A stretch of 20,152 bases of DNA from REDI01 sp038123735 (GTDB taxonomy: Bacteria > Myxococcota_A > UBA796 > GCA-2862545). Positions within the stretch are counted from its first letter, which is position 1. Each line of letters opens with the position of its first letter. The position numbers and the translations under genes were made by a program. The notes beneath the pieces were generated by a model. That model saw nothing but the letters and a program-made list of their open reading frames with translations, was not told the origin of the DNA and searched no databases. Location of the stretch: positions 1-20,152 of the forward strand of contig JAYPAP010000053.1 in assembly GCA_038123735.1 (NCBI GenBank), read 5' to 3'. This document shows, piece after piece, positions 1 through 6,970 of the stretch.

Positions 1-2
1 CT

Positions 3-995
3 CTCGAGCCTATTGAAGCTGATGTTTTTATCATCGCTGTGCCTACCCCGTTCAAAGAGGGGCATGTCCCTGACCTGCGGTACGTGGATGCGGCGACGGA
101 TGCCTTGGCGCCCTGTCTCGGGAGCGGCTGTCTCGTCATCTTGGAGTCCACCAGCCCGGTGGGTACGACCGAGCGCGTAGCGGACCGATTGAAGGCGGCG
201 AGACCGGACCTGAACGGAGACTATCGGGTGGCGCACTGCCCGGAGCGAGTGCTTCCCGGCAGAATCTTGCGGGAACTCGTGGATAATGATCGGGTAGTAG
301 GTGGAGTGGATCCCGTCTCGACCAAGTCCGCCGCCGACTTCTATCGCAGCTTTGTCCGCGGTGAGGTCCTGGAGACGACCGCGAAGACTGCCGAGATGTG
401 TAAGCTCGTGGAAAATAGCTTTCGGGATGTGAATATTGCCTTTGCCAATGAGCTCTCGTTGATCTGCGATGCGCAAGGGATCAATGTGTGGGAGTTGGTG
501 TCTCTGGCGAACCGCCATCCAAGGGTGAATATCCTGCGGCCTGGACCTGGCGTGGGCGGGCATTGTATTGCGGTGGATCCCTGGTTTATCGTGCACTCCG
601 CGCCAGACGAATCGAAGCTGATTCGGCGCGCGCGAGAGATCAACGACGAAAAGACGGACTGGGTCGTCGAGCGGGTGTTGGAGAAAGCCAACCGGTTTCG
701 GAGTCCCGTCGTGGCGTGCCTCGGGTTGGCGTACAAGCCGGATGTTGACGACCTTCGAGAGTCACCGGCGCTCAAGATCTTTGAAGCCTTACGCGCGAAG
801 CTCGGTGCAGATGCAGTGCTCGCTGTTGAGCCCAACTTGGAGACGTCGGAAGACCTGCCTCTCGTGTCGCTGAATGAGGCGATCGAGCGGGCGGATGTTG
901 TCGTTGGCCTCGTCGGCCATCGAGGATTTGATTCGGTCGACCCCGAGTTGCTCAAGTCCCGTGTCGTGATCGATACCTGTGGAGTATTTCGTTGA
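3..995 (+). CDS. wecC: UDP-N-acetyl-D-mannosamine dehydrogenase, 5'-truncated by window edge
   Basis: This enzyme oxidises UDP-ManNAc to UDP-ManNAcA with NAD+, giving an acidic sugar nucleotide for surface polysaccharide. The frame is open from base 3, reading LEPIEADVFIIAVPTPF. That motif lies about 80 residues into E. coli WecC, so roughly 75 N-terminal residues, including the NAD-binding Rossmann start, lie outside the window. The GTG at 39 is an internal Val codon, not a start. Visible family motifs are ESTSPVGTTE, the AEMCKLVENSFRDVNIAFANE central helix, the catalytic-Cys motif GVGGHCIAVDPWF, and GLAYKPDVDDLRESPA near the C-terminus. The match to WecC (rather than UDP-Glc dehydrogenase) is near-colinear from memory. 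The stop overlaps the TTG start of wecB (TTGA), so the two are probably translationally coupled. Confidence 0.95.
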   Translation, partial: LEPIEADVFIIAVPTPFKEGHVPDLRYVDAATDALAPCLGSGCLVILESTSPVGTTERVADRLKAARPDLNGDYRVAHCPERVLPGRILRELVDNDRVVGGVDPVSTKSAADFYRSFVRGEVLETTAKTAEMCKLVENSFRDVNIAFANELSLICDAQGINVWELVSLANRHPRVNILRPGPGVGGHCIAVDPWFIVHSAPDESKLIRRAREINDEKTDWVVERVLEKANRFRSPVVACLGLAYKPDVDDLRESPALKIFEALRAKLGADAVLAVEPNLETSEDLPLVSLNEAIERADVVVGLVGHRGFDSVDPELLKSRVVIDTCGVFR

Positions 996-2128
996 GTATC
1001 AAGGTTTTATCTGGATTTGGGACCCGGCCAGAGGCGATAAAAATGGCGCCGGTGGTGCGCGCCCTCGAGGCCGCCCCTGGTATTGACAGCCGGGTGTGTG
1101 TCACGGCGCAGCACCGAGACATGCTCGACCAGGTGCTTCGTTTATTTGAGCTTACGCCCGATTATGACCTCGATCTCATGAAGCCCGGACAGGACCTCAC
1201 CGAGCTGACCTGTCGGATTCTACTCGGCATGCGAGATGTGCTGACGGAGGAGCGTCCCGACCTGGTCCTCGTCCACGGGGACACAGCGACGACTCTCGCG
1301 GCTAGTTTGGCCGCCTTTTATGCGCGGGTCCCGATCGGTCATGTCGAGGCGGGCCTCCGGACCTTTGACCTGGCCGCTCCGTTTCCGGAGGAAGCGAATC
1401 GGGTCCTGACCGACCGTCTCACGACCCTATTTTTTGCCCCCACCCGCAAGAGCGCAGATCACTTGCTCGCCGAGAGCATTCCAGAGGATCGCGTATTTAT
1501 CACCGGTAATACGGTCATCGATGCTTTGCTTTGGGTGCGAGATCGGATGGCGGATCGGCCGTGGTCGGAATTTCAGGATGTGCTCGGGGATTTTCAGGCT
1601 GTACTCGAGTCGGATAGGGCGATCGTGTTGATTACAGGCCATCGGAGAGAGAGTTTTGGCGGAGGGTTTGAGCGCATCTGTCGTGCGGTTCGCACCCTCT
1701 CCGAGCGCCACCCCAACGTGGCATTTGTCTATCCAGTGCACCTCAATCCGAAAGTACAGGGGCCGGTAAACGCCACTCTTGGAGGCCTGCCAAACGTTCA
1801 TCTCCTACCGCCGCTGGATTACGCGCCGTTCGTGAAGCTGATGGACCGCAGCAGTGTGGTTTTGACCGATAGCGGCGGAATCCAGGAGGAGGCGCCGAGC
1901 CTTGGCAAGCCGGTGCTCGTCATGCGCGACGTCACCGAGCGGCCAGAGGGCATTGCAGCGGGAACGGTCGCACTCGTGGGGACGGATGAGGCGAAGATCG
2001 TTGATGAGGTGAGCCGGTTATTATTGGACGAGGCGCACTATCAGGGTATGAGCCGAGCGCACAACCCATATGGCGATGGCCAGTCAAGCCGTCGTATCGC
2101 TGAGATCATTCGGGAGGCCATGGGATGA
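992..2128 (+). CDS. wecB: UDP-N-acetylglucosamine 2-epimerase (non-hydrolysing)
   Basis: The enzyme interconverts UDP-GlcNAc and UDP-ManNAc in the cytoplasm, supplying the substrate of the WecC encoded just upstream. The 378-aa length matches the family. Motifs include FGTRPEAIKMAP at the N-terminus, CVTAQHRDMLDQVL, VHGDTATTLAASLAAFYARVP, GHVEAGLRTFDLAAPFPEEANR (acidic active-site residues), the GHRRESFG histidine motif, and DSGGIQEEAPSLGKPVLVMRD near the C-terminus. The start is a TTG overlapping the wecC stop. No ATG lies nearby, and the family N-terminus (KVL-FGTRPEAIK) begins two codons later, which supports it. It overlaps the next gene by four bases (ATGA at 2125). Order and coupling indicate one polysaccharide operon. 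Confidence 0.96.
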   Translation: MSIKVLSGFGTRPEAIKMAPVVRALEAAPGIDSRVCVTAQHRDMLDQVLRLFELTPDYDLDLMKPGQDLTELTCRILLGMRDVLTEERPDLVLVHGDTATTLAASLAAFYARVPIGHVEAGLRTFDLAAPFPEEANRVLTDRLTTLFFAPTRKSADHLLAESIPEDRVFITGNTVIDALLWVRDRMADRPWSEFQDVLGDFQAVLESDRAIVLITGHRRESFGGGFERICRAVRTLSERHPNVAFVYPVHLNPKVQGPVNATLGGLPNVHLLPPLDYAPFVKLMDRSSVVLTDSGGIQEEAPSLGKPVLVMRDVTERPEGIAAGTVALVGTDEAKIVDEVSRLLLDEAHYQGMSRAHNPYGDGQSSRRIAEIIREAMG

Positions 2129-2895
2129 CCATCTTGCTGCTCATTTTTTCGCTCTTCGCGACTGCAGCGGAACCCGAGGGAGCGACTGGTTATTCGCTTG
2201 GTGCGGGCGATGTGATCACGATCACGGTCTTTGGTGAAGAGGATCTTTCGCGGCAGAGCAACATCACCCGAACATGCCGGGTGGAGGTTCCGCTCATTGG
2301 GTCCGTTGAAGTTTGTGGCCGCACCACCAAGGCCGTGGCCGCAGAGATCCAGGGTCGTCTCGCGGATGGGTACTTGAATGAGCCACGTGTCTTCGTGGAC
2401 GTCGCTGAGTATGGCAGTCAAAAGATTGAGGTCAAAGGGGCGGTAAAGAAGCCGGGTGTGTACGTGTTGACGGGACAGACCACGTTGAGTGAGGCCGTGT
2501 CGATGGCGGGAGGTCCAGACACTCCCAATGTGATTGCAGTCAAGCGCATCAGTGAGTCCGAAGAACAGGAGTACGACCTGCAGAAGCTGGGGGTCAAGGA
2601 TCCGGTCTGGGTCTCGCCTGGAGATGTGGTGGTCCTGCTGCGTCCGGCCACGGTCCAAGTATTCGGACAGGTCCAGAACCGCGGGCCGGTGGCCTACCAC
2701 GAGGGCCTCACAGTCACGGAGGCACTGGGGCTCGCTGGTGGTGCAACCGACATTGCCGGCCTTGGGCGCGCCTATATTCGGCGTGCAAATGGGGACCGTC
2801 AACGGGTCAACATCCGGCGTATTCAGCTCGGAGTGGATGATGATGTCACGCTGAATCCGAACGACCAGCTGATCATCCGCAAGGCGTTGCTCTAG
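2125..2895 (+). CDS. Outer-membrane polysaccharide export protein (OPX/Wza family)
   Basis: This 256-aa secreted protein probably forms, or contributes to, the export channel for the polysaccharide served by wecB and wecC. A short signal peptide (residues about 1-15, ending near ATAAEP) is followed by a Poly_export domain (YSLGAGDVITITVFGEEDLS, then VEVPLIGSVEV, residues about 20-105). Two SLBB-like segments follow, at about 110-165 (VKGAVKKPGVYVL...EAVSMAGG) and about 185-250 (VFGQVQNRGPVAY...EALGLAGGA). No cysteine sits at the end of the signal peptide, so it is not a classical Wza-type lipoprotein. It also seems to lack the long C-terminal amphipathic helix of Wza, so it would need a partner or act as a periplasmic OPX. 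The ATG overlaps the wecB stop. The next gene downstream is convergent. Confidence 0.9.
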   Translation: MTILLLIFSLFATAAEPEGATGYSLGAGDVITITVFGEEDLSRQSNITRTCRVEVPLIGSVEVCGRTTKAVAAEIQGRLADGYLNEPRVFVDVAEYGSQKIEVKGAVKKPGVYVLTGQTTLSEAVSMAGGPDTPNVIAVKRISESEEQEYDLQKLGVKDPVWVSPGDVVVLLRPATVQVFGQVQNRGPVAYHEGLTVTEALGLAGGATDIAGLGRAYIRRANGDRQRVNIRRIQLGVDDDVTLNPNDQLIIRKALL

Positions 2896-2961
2896 GACCG
2901 ACCGACGGATGACCGGGGTACTCGGTCGCCTATAGACGTTCGACAAGGCGAATGGGCGAAC

Positions 2962-3426
2962 CTAAGGTTCTTGGCAGTCCCCATCGGTGACGATGGGAGC
3001 CTGGACCTCTTCGAACGGCGCGTTGGGAGCCGGAGCGTAGTCGGGATCAAGACCATGCTCGGGGTCGAAACCGTCAACGTTATTGCATCCCTCTGTCCTC
3101 GGGGTGTCCTGACCATCGCAGTCCGAGTCCACACCATCGGATGGGTCATCAGGGGCACAAGGGTAGATCGCGGGATCTTCCGGGGCGCAATCTGCATTAT
3201 CGGGCCAGTCATCGCCATCGGCATCCGCTTCACGACCGCAATCGGCATCACAGCCATCTCCGCGCACATCTGGCGCGAAGGGGTAGATTGCAGCATCGTT
3301 ATCGTTGCAATCCTCTTCTACACCCCAGCCATCTCCATCCTGGTCGTAGAGCTCTTCAAAGCGGCTGCGCGACATATACGCACACCCGATTAAAAATACG
3401 ACGCCTAACGAAGCCCACCGAGACAT
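2962..3426 (-). CDS. Small MopE-type lipoprotein with two Asp-rich metal-binding repeats
   Basis: A 154-aa predicted lipoprotein. I chose the ATG at 3426 because AGGGGAG lies just upstream and the next residues form a lipoprotein signal, MSRWASLGVVFLIGC, with an LIGC lipobox. Two copies of the 'putative metal-binding' motif follow: DQDGDGWGVEEDCNDNDAAIYP closing with DGCDADC, and DADGDDWPDNADCAPEDPAIYP closing with DGVDSDCDG. Regularly spaced Asp residues (DxDxDG) suggest Ca2+ binding, and paired Cys may form disulphides. The tail (about 45 residues) is Pro- and acid-rich. The repeats resemble those in MopE-like and many myxobacterial surface lipoproteins. The function is unknown. The gene ends the - strand cluster that starts at 5418 and converges on the OPX gene 66 bp away. 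Confidence 0.8.
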   Translation of the reverse strand: MSRWASLGVVFLIGCAYMSRSRFEELYDQDGDGWGVEEDCNDNDAAIYPFAPDVRGDGCDADCGREADADGDDWPDNADCAPEDPAIYPCAPDDPSDGVDSDCDGQDTPRTEGCNNVDGFDPEHGLDPDYAPAPNAPFEEVQAPIVTDGDCQEP

Positions 3427-3430
3427 AGTT

Positions 3431-3437
3431 CTCCCCT
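3431..3437 (-). promoter_or_regulatory. Ribosome binding site for the small MopE-type lipoprotein
   Basis: On the - strand AGGGGAG precedes the ATG at 3426 by four bases. It decides between this start and one 18 bases upstream (3444), which has no comparable site and would put six polar residues ahead of the signal peptide. Confidence 0.6.
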
Positions 3438-3483
3438 GGGGCAACCATACAACATTCGCCGCGTCATGGCATCCAGTCCGCCG

Positions 3484-4650
3484 TTAAAGAGCATCTAAAA
3501 CGGAAACCCCAAATTGTGGCGAGGGTGTACGTGCAGCATCCGAGGGGGCGCGGCGCCAACCGAGAGCGGCGAACGGGCGCACTTGGANNNNNNNNNNGGG
3601 GATACTCAGTCCGACCGTTGGAAGAGGGGGGCCGGGTTCGAATCGATCGAAGAGGTATCCCCACTCGGCGTAGGGGCTCAGGAAGAACCTGAGGTCTGCA
3701 CTGCCCGGGGTAACCGTGACGAGTCGTTGGCGAAGCTCCACCATAACGGCAGCTGCGCCGTCGCCCCGCGTCCGTGTGCGACCGTATCCACTGAGAGCTT
3801 GCTCACTTCCAAGTTCGTCTCGCCAACGACCTCCGGCCTTATCTGCTTCGTAAAACGGGCGGGTTCCTAGGGTCTTGAATGCCAGAACGCGGGCCCCGAG
3901 GATCGTGGAGTCCTTCCAGAGGGGCAGCCAGTGGGCATGTTCGATGTGTAGGGTTGCCGATGGCACCATCATTCCCGACCGGATGGTGCCGCCTGCGGAT
4001 AGAGAGGCTTCAAAGACCCACCCTTCCCGCGGCATCGGCCAGCGGTCCTTGGTCTCTGACGATACGCCGCCAGCGATGTCTGTATAGACGGAGGGGTTGA
4101 GCCCCAGCGGCGAGTCGAGCGCGAGCAATCCACCTGGATTCGCGGTGGCGAAGCCTCCTCGAACGTAGGCCTGAGCAGTCCATGCCCAATCAGATTCTTG
4201 GATCGGGACAGAAAGGCTCACGAACGCGTACGGGCTCGACAGTCGATTGCCGATCTCCTCCTCATCGCGGACGAGTAGGACTTCCTCGCCCCCGTTTCCC
4301 GCATACCTCATGTTGGCCCAAGCGGAGTGTCCGACCTGTGCCAGCCAGCGGCGGCCCGACGGGGTGCGGTAGTCGATACGAATAAAGTTATTCGCATAGT
4401 TGAACCGCGTGTTCACATAAAGAGAGGGGGTGACTTTGAGGTGGTATCGATCGGCTGGATCGGTGGACTTTCGAAACAGCTCTCCGCCCACCCCAAAGCC
4501 TGGGCCATCGGTGGTGCTTGCGCCTACGGTGGGGATGATCAGTCCGCCCCACTTGCGGACGTGCGGTTCGACCTCAGTTTCGGGGCTCTCCGCCTCGGCT
4601 TGGCCTGCCAGGCAAATCGCGAGCACGCCGATGGACGCTCTGCGGATCAT
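3484..4650 (-). CDS. Omp85/BamA-like outer-membrane beta-barrel protein (D15 surface antigen type), contains assembly gap
   Basis: A protein of about 388 aa with a cleavable signal peptide (MIRRASIGVLAICLAGQAEA) and alternating aromatic/polar strands typical of a beta-barrel. These include YHLKVTPSLYVNTRFNYA, GRRWLAQVGHSAWANMRY, PYAFVSLSVPI, AWTAQAYVRGGFA, LRFFLSPYAEWGYLFD and VRPFAALGWRRAP. No POTRA-length periplasmic region is present, so it looks like a barrel-only member of the bacterial surface antigen (PF01103-type) group. I judge the family from the overall pattern, not from one diagnostic motif. The start at 4650 is supported by an exact ATGA overlap with the upstream prepilin peptidase gene. 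A 10-N gap (3588-3597) lies about 35 codons from the stop, so the last strands are uncertain. Confidence 0.65.
   Translation of the reverse strand: MIRRASIGVLAICLAGQAEAESPETEVEPHVRKWGGLIIPTVGASTTDGPGFGVGGELFRKSTDPADRYHLKVTPSLYVNTRFNYANNFIRIDYRTPSGRRWLAQVGHSAWANMRYAGNGGEEVLLVRDEEEIGNRLSSPYAFVSLSVPIQESDWAWTAQAYVRGGFATANPGGLLALDSPLGLNPSVYTDIAGGVSSETKDRWPMPREGWVFEASLSAGGTIRSGMMVPSATLHIEHAHWLPLWKDSTILGARVLAFKTLGTRPFYEADKAGGRWRDELGSEQALSGYGRTRTRGDGAAAVMVELRQRLVTVTPGSADLRFFLSPYAEWGYLFDRFEPGPPLPTVGLSIPXXXXQVRPFAALGWRRAPSDAARTPSPQFGVSVLDAL
3588..3597. other. Scaffold gap (10 N) within the beta-barrel gene
   Basis: Ten Ns in a row are a conventional placeholder, so the true length is unknown. The frame giving the most barrel-like C-terminus (VRPFAALGWRRAP ... 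FGVSVLDAL) requires the missing length to be 1 modulo 3. A zero-length gap would instead give a different short tail ending NLGFPF, which also ends in an aromatic residue. Confidence 0.95.
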
Positions 4651-5204
4651 AGTCCTACCGCCTGTTGGATGAGTTGGTCGATCCAAGGGGTAAAGCTGGA
4701 AAAGAGTACGCCAGCAAAAATAGCAGGCGCCTTCGGTACGTAGGTCAGCTCATCTTCTCGGACTGCGAGTGGCCGGCCGATCGCCTTAAATATAGGATTG
4801 ATCGCACGCTTGAGAGTGCTCACCACCTTCGCTCCGTCACCGCGAGCAATAAGGATGAGCAGACCGACTGGGCCCATGATTAGAATGGACCAAATGGTGA
4901 GTTCGAGGCCATAGACCCAGCCCAGCATGCCTCCGATCCCGATGATGAGCTTCGCATCGCCCCCGCGGTCCAATCCGACGGCGAACATCAAAAAGTGGAT
5001 GGGAAGCATGATGACGACGCCAAGAAGGCCGGTGTACCAGAGCGCTCCCGAATCCGTGAGGGTGGCAATACTGAGCCAATACACGGGCCCGAGGAGCCAT
5101 AGCGGCAGGGTGAGCGCGTTGTAGATCTTTCGTGAGCGCAGGTCGGTGACCACAGCGATCATGGTCGCGACCATCACGATCGATTCTGGTAGCCAAGTGG
5201 TCAA
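4647..5204 (-). CDS. Prepilin peptidase, A24 family (CpaA/TadV-like)
   Basis: A 185-aa polytopic inner-membrane aspartyl protease that would cleave type IV or Flp-type prepilin leaders. The two A24 catalytic aspartates are visible: one in TDLRSRKIYN near residue 21 and one in RGGDAKLIIGIGGMLG (the GxGD-type motif) near residue 80. Hydrophobic segments surround both. It lacks the N-terminal methylase domain of PilD, so it matches the short CpaA/TadV group. The start is TTG at 5204, chosen because it places the first Asp at the usual distance. An ATG ten codons inside is the alternative. Its stop overlaps the start of the beta-barrel gene (ATGA). No pilin or pilus ATPase lies in this window, so its substrate is unknown. 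Confidence 0.85.
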   Translation of the reverse strand: MTTWLPESIVMVATMIAVVTDLRSRKIYNALTLPLWLLGPVYWLSIATLTDSGALWYTGLLGVVIMLPIHFLMFAVGLDRGGDAKLIIGIGGMLGWVYGLELTIWSILIMGPVGLLILIARGDGAKVVSTLKRAINPIFKAIGRPLAVREDELTYVPKAPAIFAGVLFSSFTPWIDQLIQQAVGL

Positions 5205-5217
5205 CGTATCGGACCCA

Positions 5218-5418
5218 TTATCGATTGGCTCCGGCTGGGGATTTTTCCTGGCCGGGGAGGACGTCCAGGCCTAGCCCTACCTCGACTGCCTCCGCAATAG
5301 TCGCGATCTGTGGTGCAATACGGTCTGCGAAGGCTGTACACCCAATCCAAAGCGGTAGCAGAACGATGGTTGCCAAGATGGGCACAATGTGCGACGGTCG
5401 AGGGGGCATTTGGGTCAT
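5218..5418 (-). CDS. Small membrane or exported protein of unknown function (66 aa)
   Basis: I do not recognise this protein. A charged start (MTQMPPRPSH) is followed by one hydrophobic segment, residues about 11-28 (IVPILATIVLLPLWIGC), then an amphipathic stretch and a polar tail. The LWIGC sequence resembles a lipobox, but Trp at -3 is atypical. Possible roles are a small anchored lipoprotein or a single-pass membrane peptide. It does not match Flp pilins, because it has no Gly-x4-Glu cleavage motif before the hydrophobic segment. It ends 13 bases before the prepilin peptidase gene, which supports co-transcription. No clear ribosome binding site precedes ATG 5418 or the ATG three codons in. 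Its start lies only 20 bases from the divergent kinase start. Confidence 0.5.
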   Translation of the reverse strand: MTQMPPRPSHIVPILATIVLLPLWIGCTAFADRIAPQIATIAEAVEVGLGLDVLPGQEKSPAGANR

Positions 5419-5421
5419 CGG

Positions 5422-5427
5422 CGAGAG
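5422..5427 (+). promoter_or_regulatory. Ribosome binding site for the kinase-like gene
   Basis: GAGAGG lies 11 bases ahead of GTG 5439. It favours this start over a GTG at 5310, which would add 43 residues without kinase character and overlap the divergent small gene. Confidence 0.45.
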
Positions 5428-5438
5428 GTCATCCGGCT

Positions 5439-6869
5439 GTGGCGAGTTCTGATTTCCATACGTTTGGTAAATACCAAATTATGTCTCGCATTGCCTCAGG
5501 CAGTACGGCGGAGATCTACAAGGCAAAGCTAGAGGGAATTGGTGGCTTCCAAAGAGTGTTTGCGATTAAAAGAATTCTGCCGCACCTTTCGGCCAATCGC
5601 GAATACATCGACATGCTGGTCGAAGAGGCAAAAGTAGCAGGCCTTCTGTCGCACGCCAATATCGTCCAGATCTTGGATCTCGGAGAGGTCGACGGCGCCT
5701 GGTTTATCGCCATGGAGTACGTCGACGGCCCCAATCTCGGGTTGGTGTTGGACCGATGTGCGCAAAAAGGGCTTCAGCTACCGGTGCCGCACGTCGTATT
5801 TATTGGAATCGAGCTGTTGAAAGGACTTTCCTATGCCCATCAGCGGCAGGTCATGCGGGGAGGACGCGCCGCGCCGCTGAGCATCATTCACCGGAGTATC
5901 AGTCCGTCCAACATCCTCATGTCCAAGCAAGGGGAGGTCAAGCTCACCGATTTCGGGCTGGCTAAAGCGAATTTCAAGGCTCAGCAAACGGCAGCCGGGG
6001 TAATTAAAGGGCAGTTTGACTATCTGAGTCCCGAGCAGGCAGGCGGTGCGAAAGATATCGACCAGCGCAGTGATATTTTTGGCGTTGGTATCGTCTTATA
6101 TGAGATGCTGACCGGGGTTCACCCGTTTCGCGCAGAGTCAGAACGGAAAACCATCGAGCGGATCCGTGCCGGGCAATATCCGCCTATTAGCTCGGTCAAT
6201 CCTAGCGTTCCATTTACGCTGGAGACGATCGTGGATCGGGCCATTCGGGTCAATCGAGACGAACGGTTTCCAAGTGCTGGTGCGCTAAAAGAAGCCTTGG
6301 AAAAGTTTTTCCACGATGCTGGGTTCATGTTCAATCATCACAGCTTGGCAGAATACCTCCGTAGTCTGGGGCTTGACCAAGCGACAACGCACGCCCCAAG
6401 TGTGCCTACGCGTCTAAAGAAAGCCCAGCTCGCTCAGCTTCCAGGCATGGAGGCTGGAGACCTCGGTCCAGAGAGCCCGACGCGGGTGGCCTCTACGACG
6501 GACCAGTCCGTGAGTAGAAGTGGGGTGTTCGGCATGGTGCATGAGGACACGCAGACCCTTACCGGTACCCCGGAGCATCTCAAGGTCGCTGATGAGAGTA
6601 AGACGGCCTCGCGCGGGGATTTTCTTGACCCCACTTCCAGCACCAGTGTAGGTAAACCGGACATCTCTACGGTGAAGCGACCGCGACCCGGAGCCGACGC
6701 TGCCCGGGCGGATGAAGTGACGCATCGGTCCATCGAGCTTGATTCTGGGGTCTCGGAGGGAGCGGGAGCGCCAGTTTGGCTTTTAATGGCCGTGGCATTG
6801 GGGGTATTCTGTGTGTTCTTCTTCGGGGCGCTGTGCGTGCTCGGGAGCTGGTACGTCTTCAGTTCCTGA
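5439..6869 (+). CDS. Membrane-anchored Ser/Thr kinase-like protein with HRS in place of HRD (probable pseudokinase)
   Basis: A 476-aa Pkn2-type protein. The kinase domain spans residues about 9-280: degenerate glycine loop IASGSTAEIYKA, VAIK-type lysine K44 (FAIKRILPHL), an alphaC/hinge region ending IAMEYVDGPN, catalytic loop IIHRSISPSNILM, DFG aspartate D171, and activation segment GQFDYLSPEQ with the DIFGVGIVLYEMLTG helix. The catalytic-loop aspartate is replaced by serine (residue 153, codon AGT at 5895), and the loop lysine is also Ser. Lys44 and the DFG are intact, so it may bind ATP without normal catalysis. A Thr/Ser-rich linker (about 285-435) leads to one transmembrane helix (VWLLMAVALGVFCVFFFGAL) at the C-terminus, putting the kinase domain in the cytoplasm. 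The neighbour is divergent and gives no clear partner. Confidence 0.88.
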   Translation: MASSDFHTFGKYQIMSRIASGSTAEIYKAKLEGIGGFQRVFAIKRILPHLSANREYIDMLVEEAKVAGLLSHANIVQILDLGEVDGAWFIAMEYVDGPNLGLVLDRCAQKGLQLPVPHVVFIGIELLKGLSYAHQRQVMRGGRAAPLSIIHRSISPSNILMSKQGEVKLTDFGLAKANFKAQQTAAGVIKGQFDYLSPEQAGGAKDIDQRSDIFGVGIVLYEMLTGVHPFRAESERKTIERIRAGQYPPISSVNPSVPFTLETIVDRAIRVNRDERFPSAGALKEALEKFFHDAGFMFNHHSLAEYLRSLGLDQATTHAPSVPTRLKKAQLAQLPGMEAGDLGPESPTRVASTTDQSVSRSGVFGMVHEDTQTLTGTPEHLKVADESKTASRGDFLDPTSSTSVGKPDISTVKRPRPGADAARADEVTHRSIELDSGVSEGAGAPVWLLMAVALGVFCVFFFGALCVLGSWYVFSS

Positions 6870-6889
6870 TGAGGAGGCGCTGAACGAAA

Positions 6890-6970
6890 ATGGCAAGGCC
6901 GCGGTGGACGGGTCGTATCAGCGGTAGTACCCGGGGCGGGTCGTGGCTGGGAGGCCGGTGGATATGGTAA
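6890..6970 (+). other. Possible 26-codon upstream ORF overlapping the prenyltransferase start
   Basis: ATG at 6890 follows a GAGGAGG sequence (6871-6877) by 12 bases and opens a 26-residue Arg/Trp/Gly-rich frame (MARPRWTGRISGSTRGG..., ending RWIW). It stops at TAA 6968-6970, just inside the UbiA-family gene, whose ATG is at 6964. It could be a leader or coupling ORF, but the composition may simply reflect GC-rich spacer DNA. Confidence 0.15.
6949..6954 (+). promoter_or_regulatory. Ribosome binding site for the UbiA-family gene
   Basis: GGGAGG sits nine bases before ATG 6964. It selects that start over the in-frame GTG at 6943, which lacks a site and would make the GGGAGG part of the coding sequence. 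Confidence 0.65.

Noticed and set aside
2041..2946. A 301-codon - strand frame opposite the OPX gene
   Set aside because: No domain or signal, and a composition typical of antisense shadows. The + strand has coherent Poly_export/SLBB motifs and operon overlap.
2957..2973. Short inverted repeat GAACC-TAA-GGTTC between convergent genes, considered as a terminator
   Set aside because: The stem is only five base pairs, has no following T run, and overlaps the stop codon of the lipoprotein gene.
5310..5438. N-terminal extension of the kinase-like gene to GTG 5310
   Set aside because: The added residues do not resemble kinase sequence, and there is a better ribosome site before GTG 5439.
5463..5478. 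Perfect 6-bp inverted repeat TTTGGT-AAAT-ACCAAA near the kinase start
   Set aside because: It lies inside codons for the FGKYQI motif expected before the kinase glycine loop, so it is most simply coding sequence rather than an operator.
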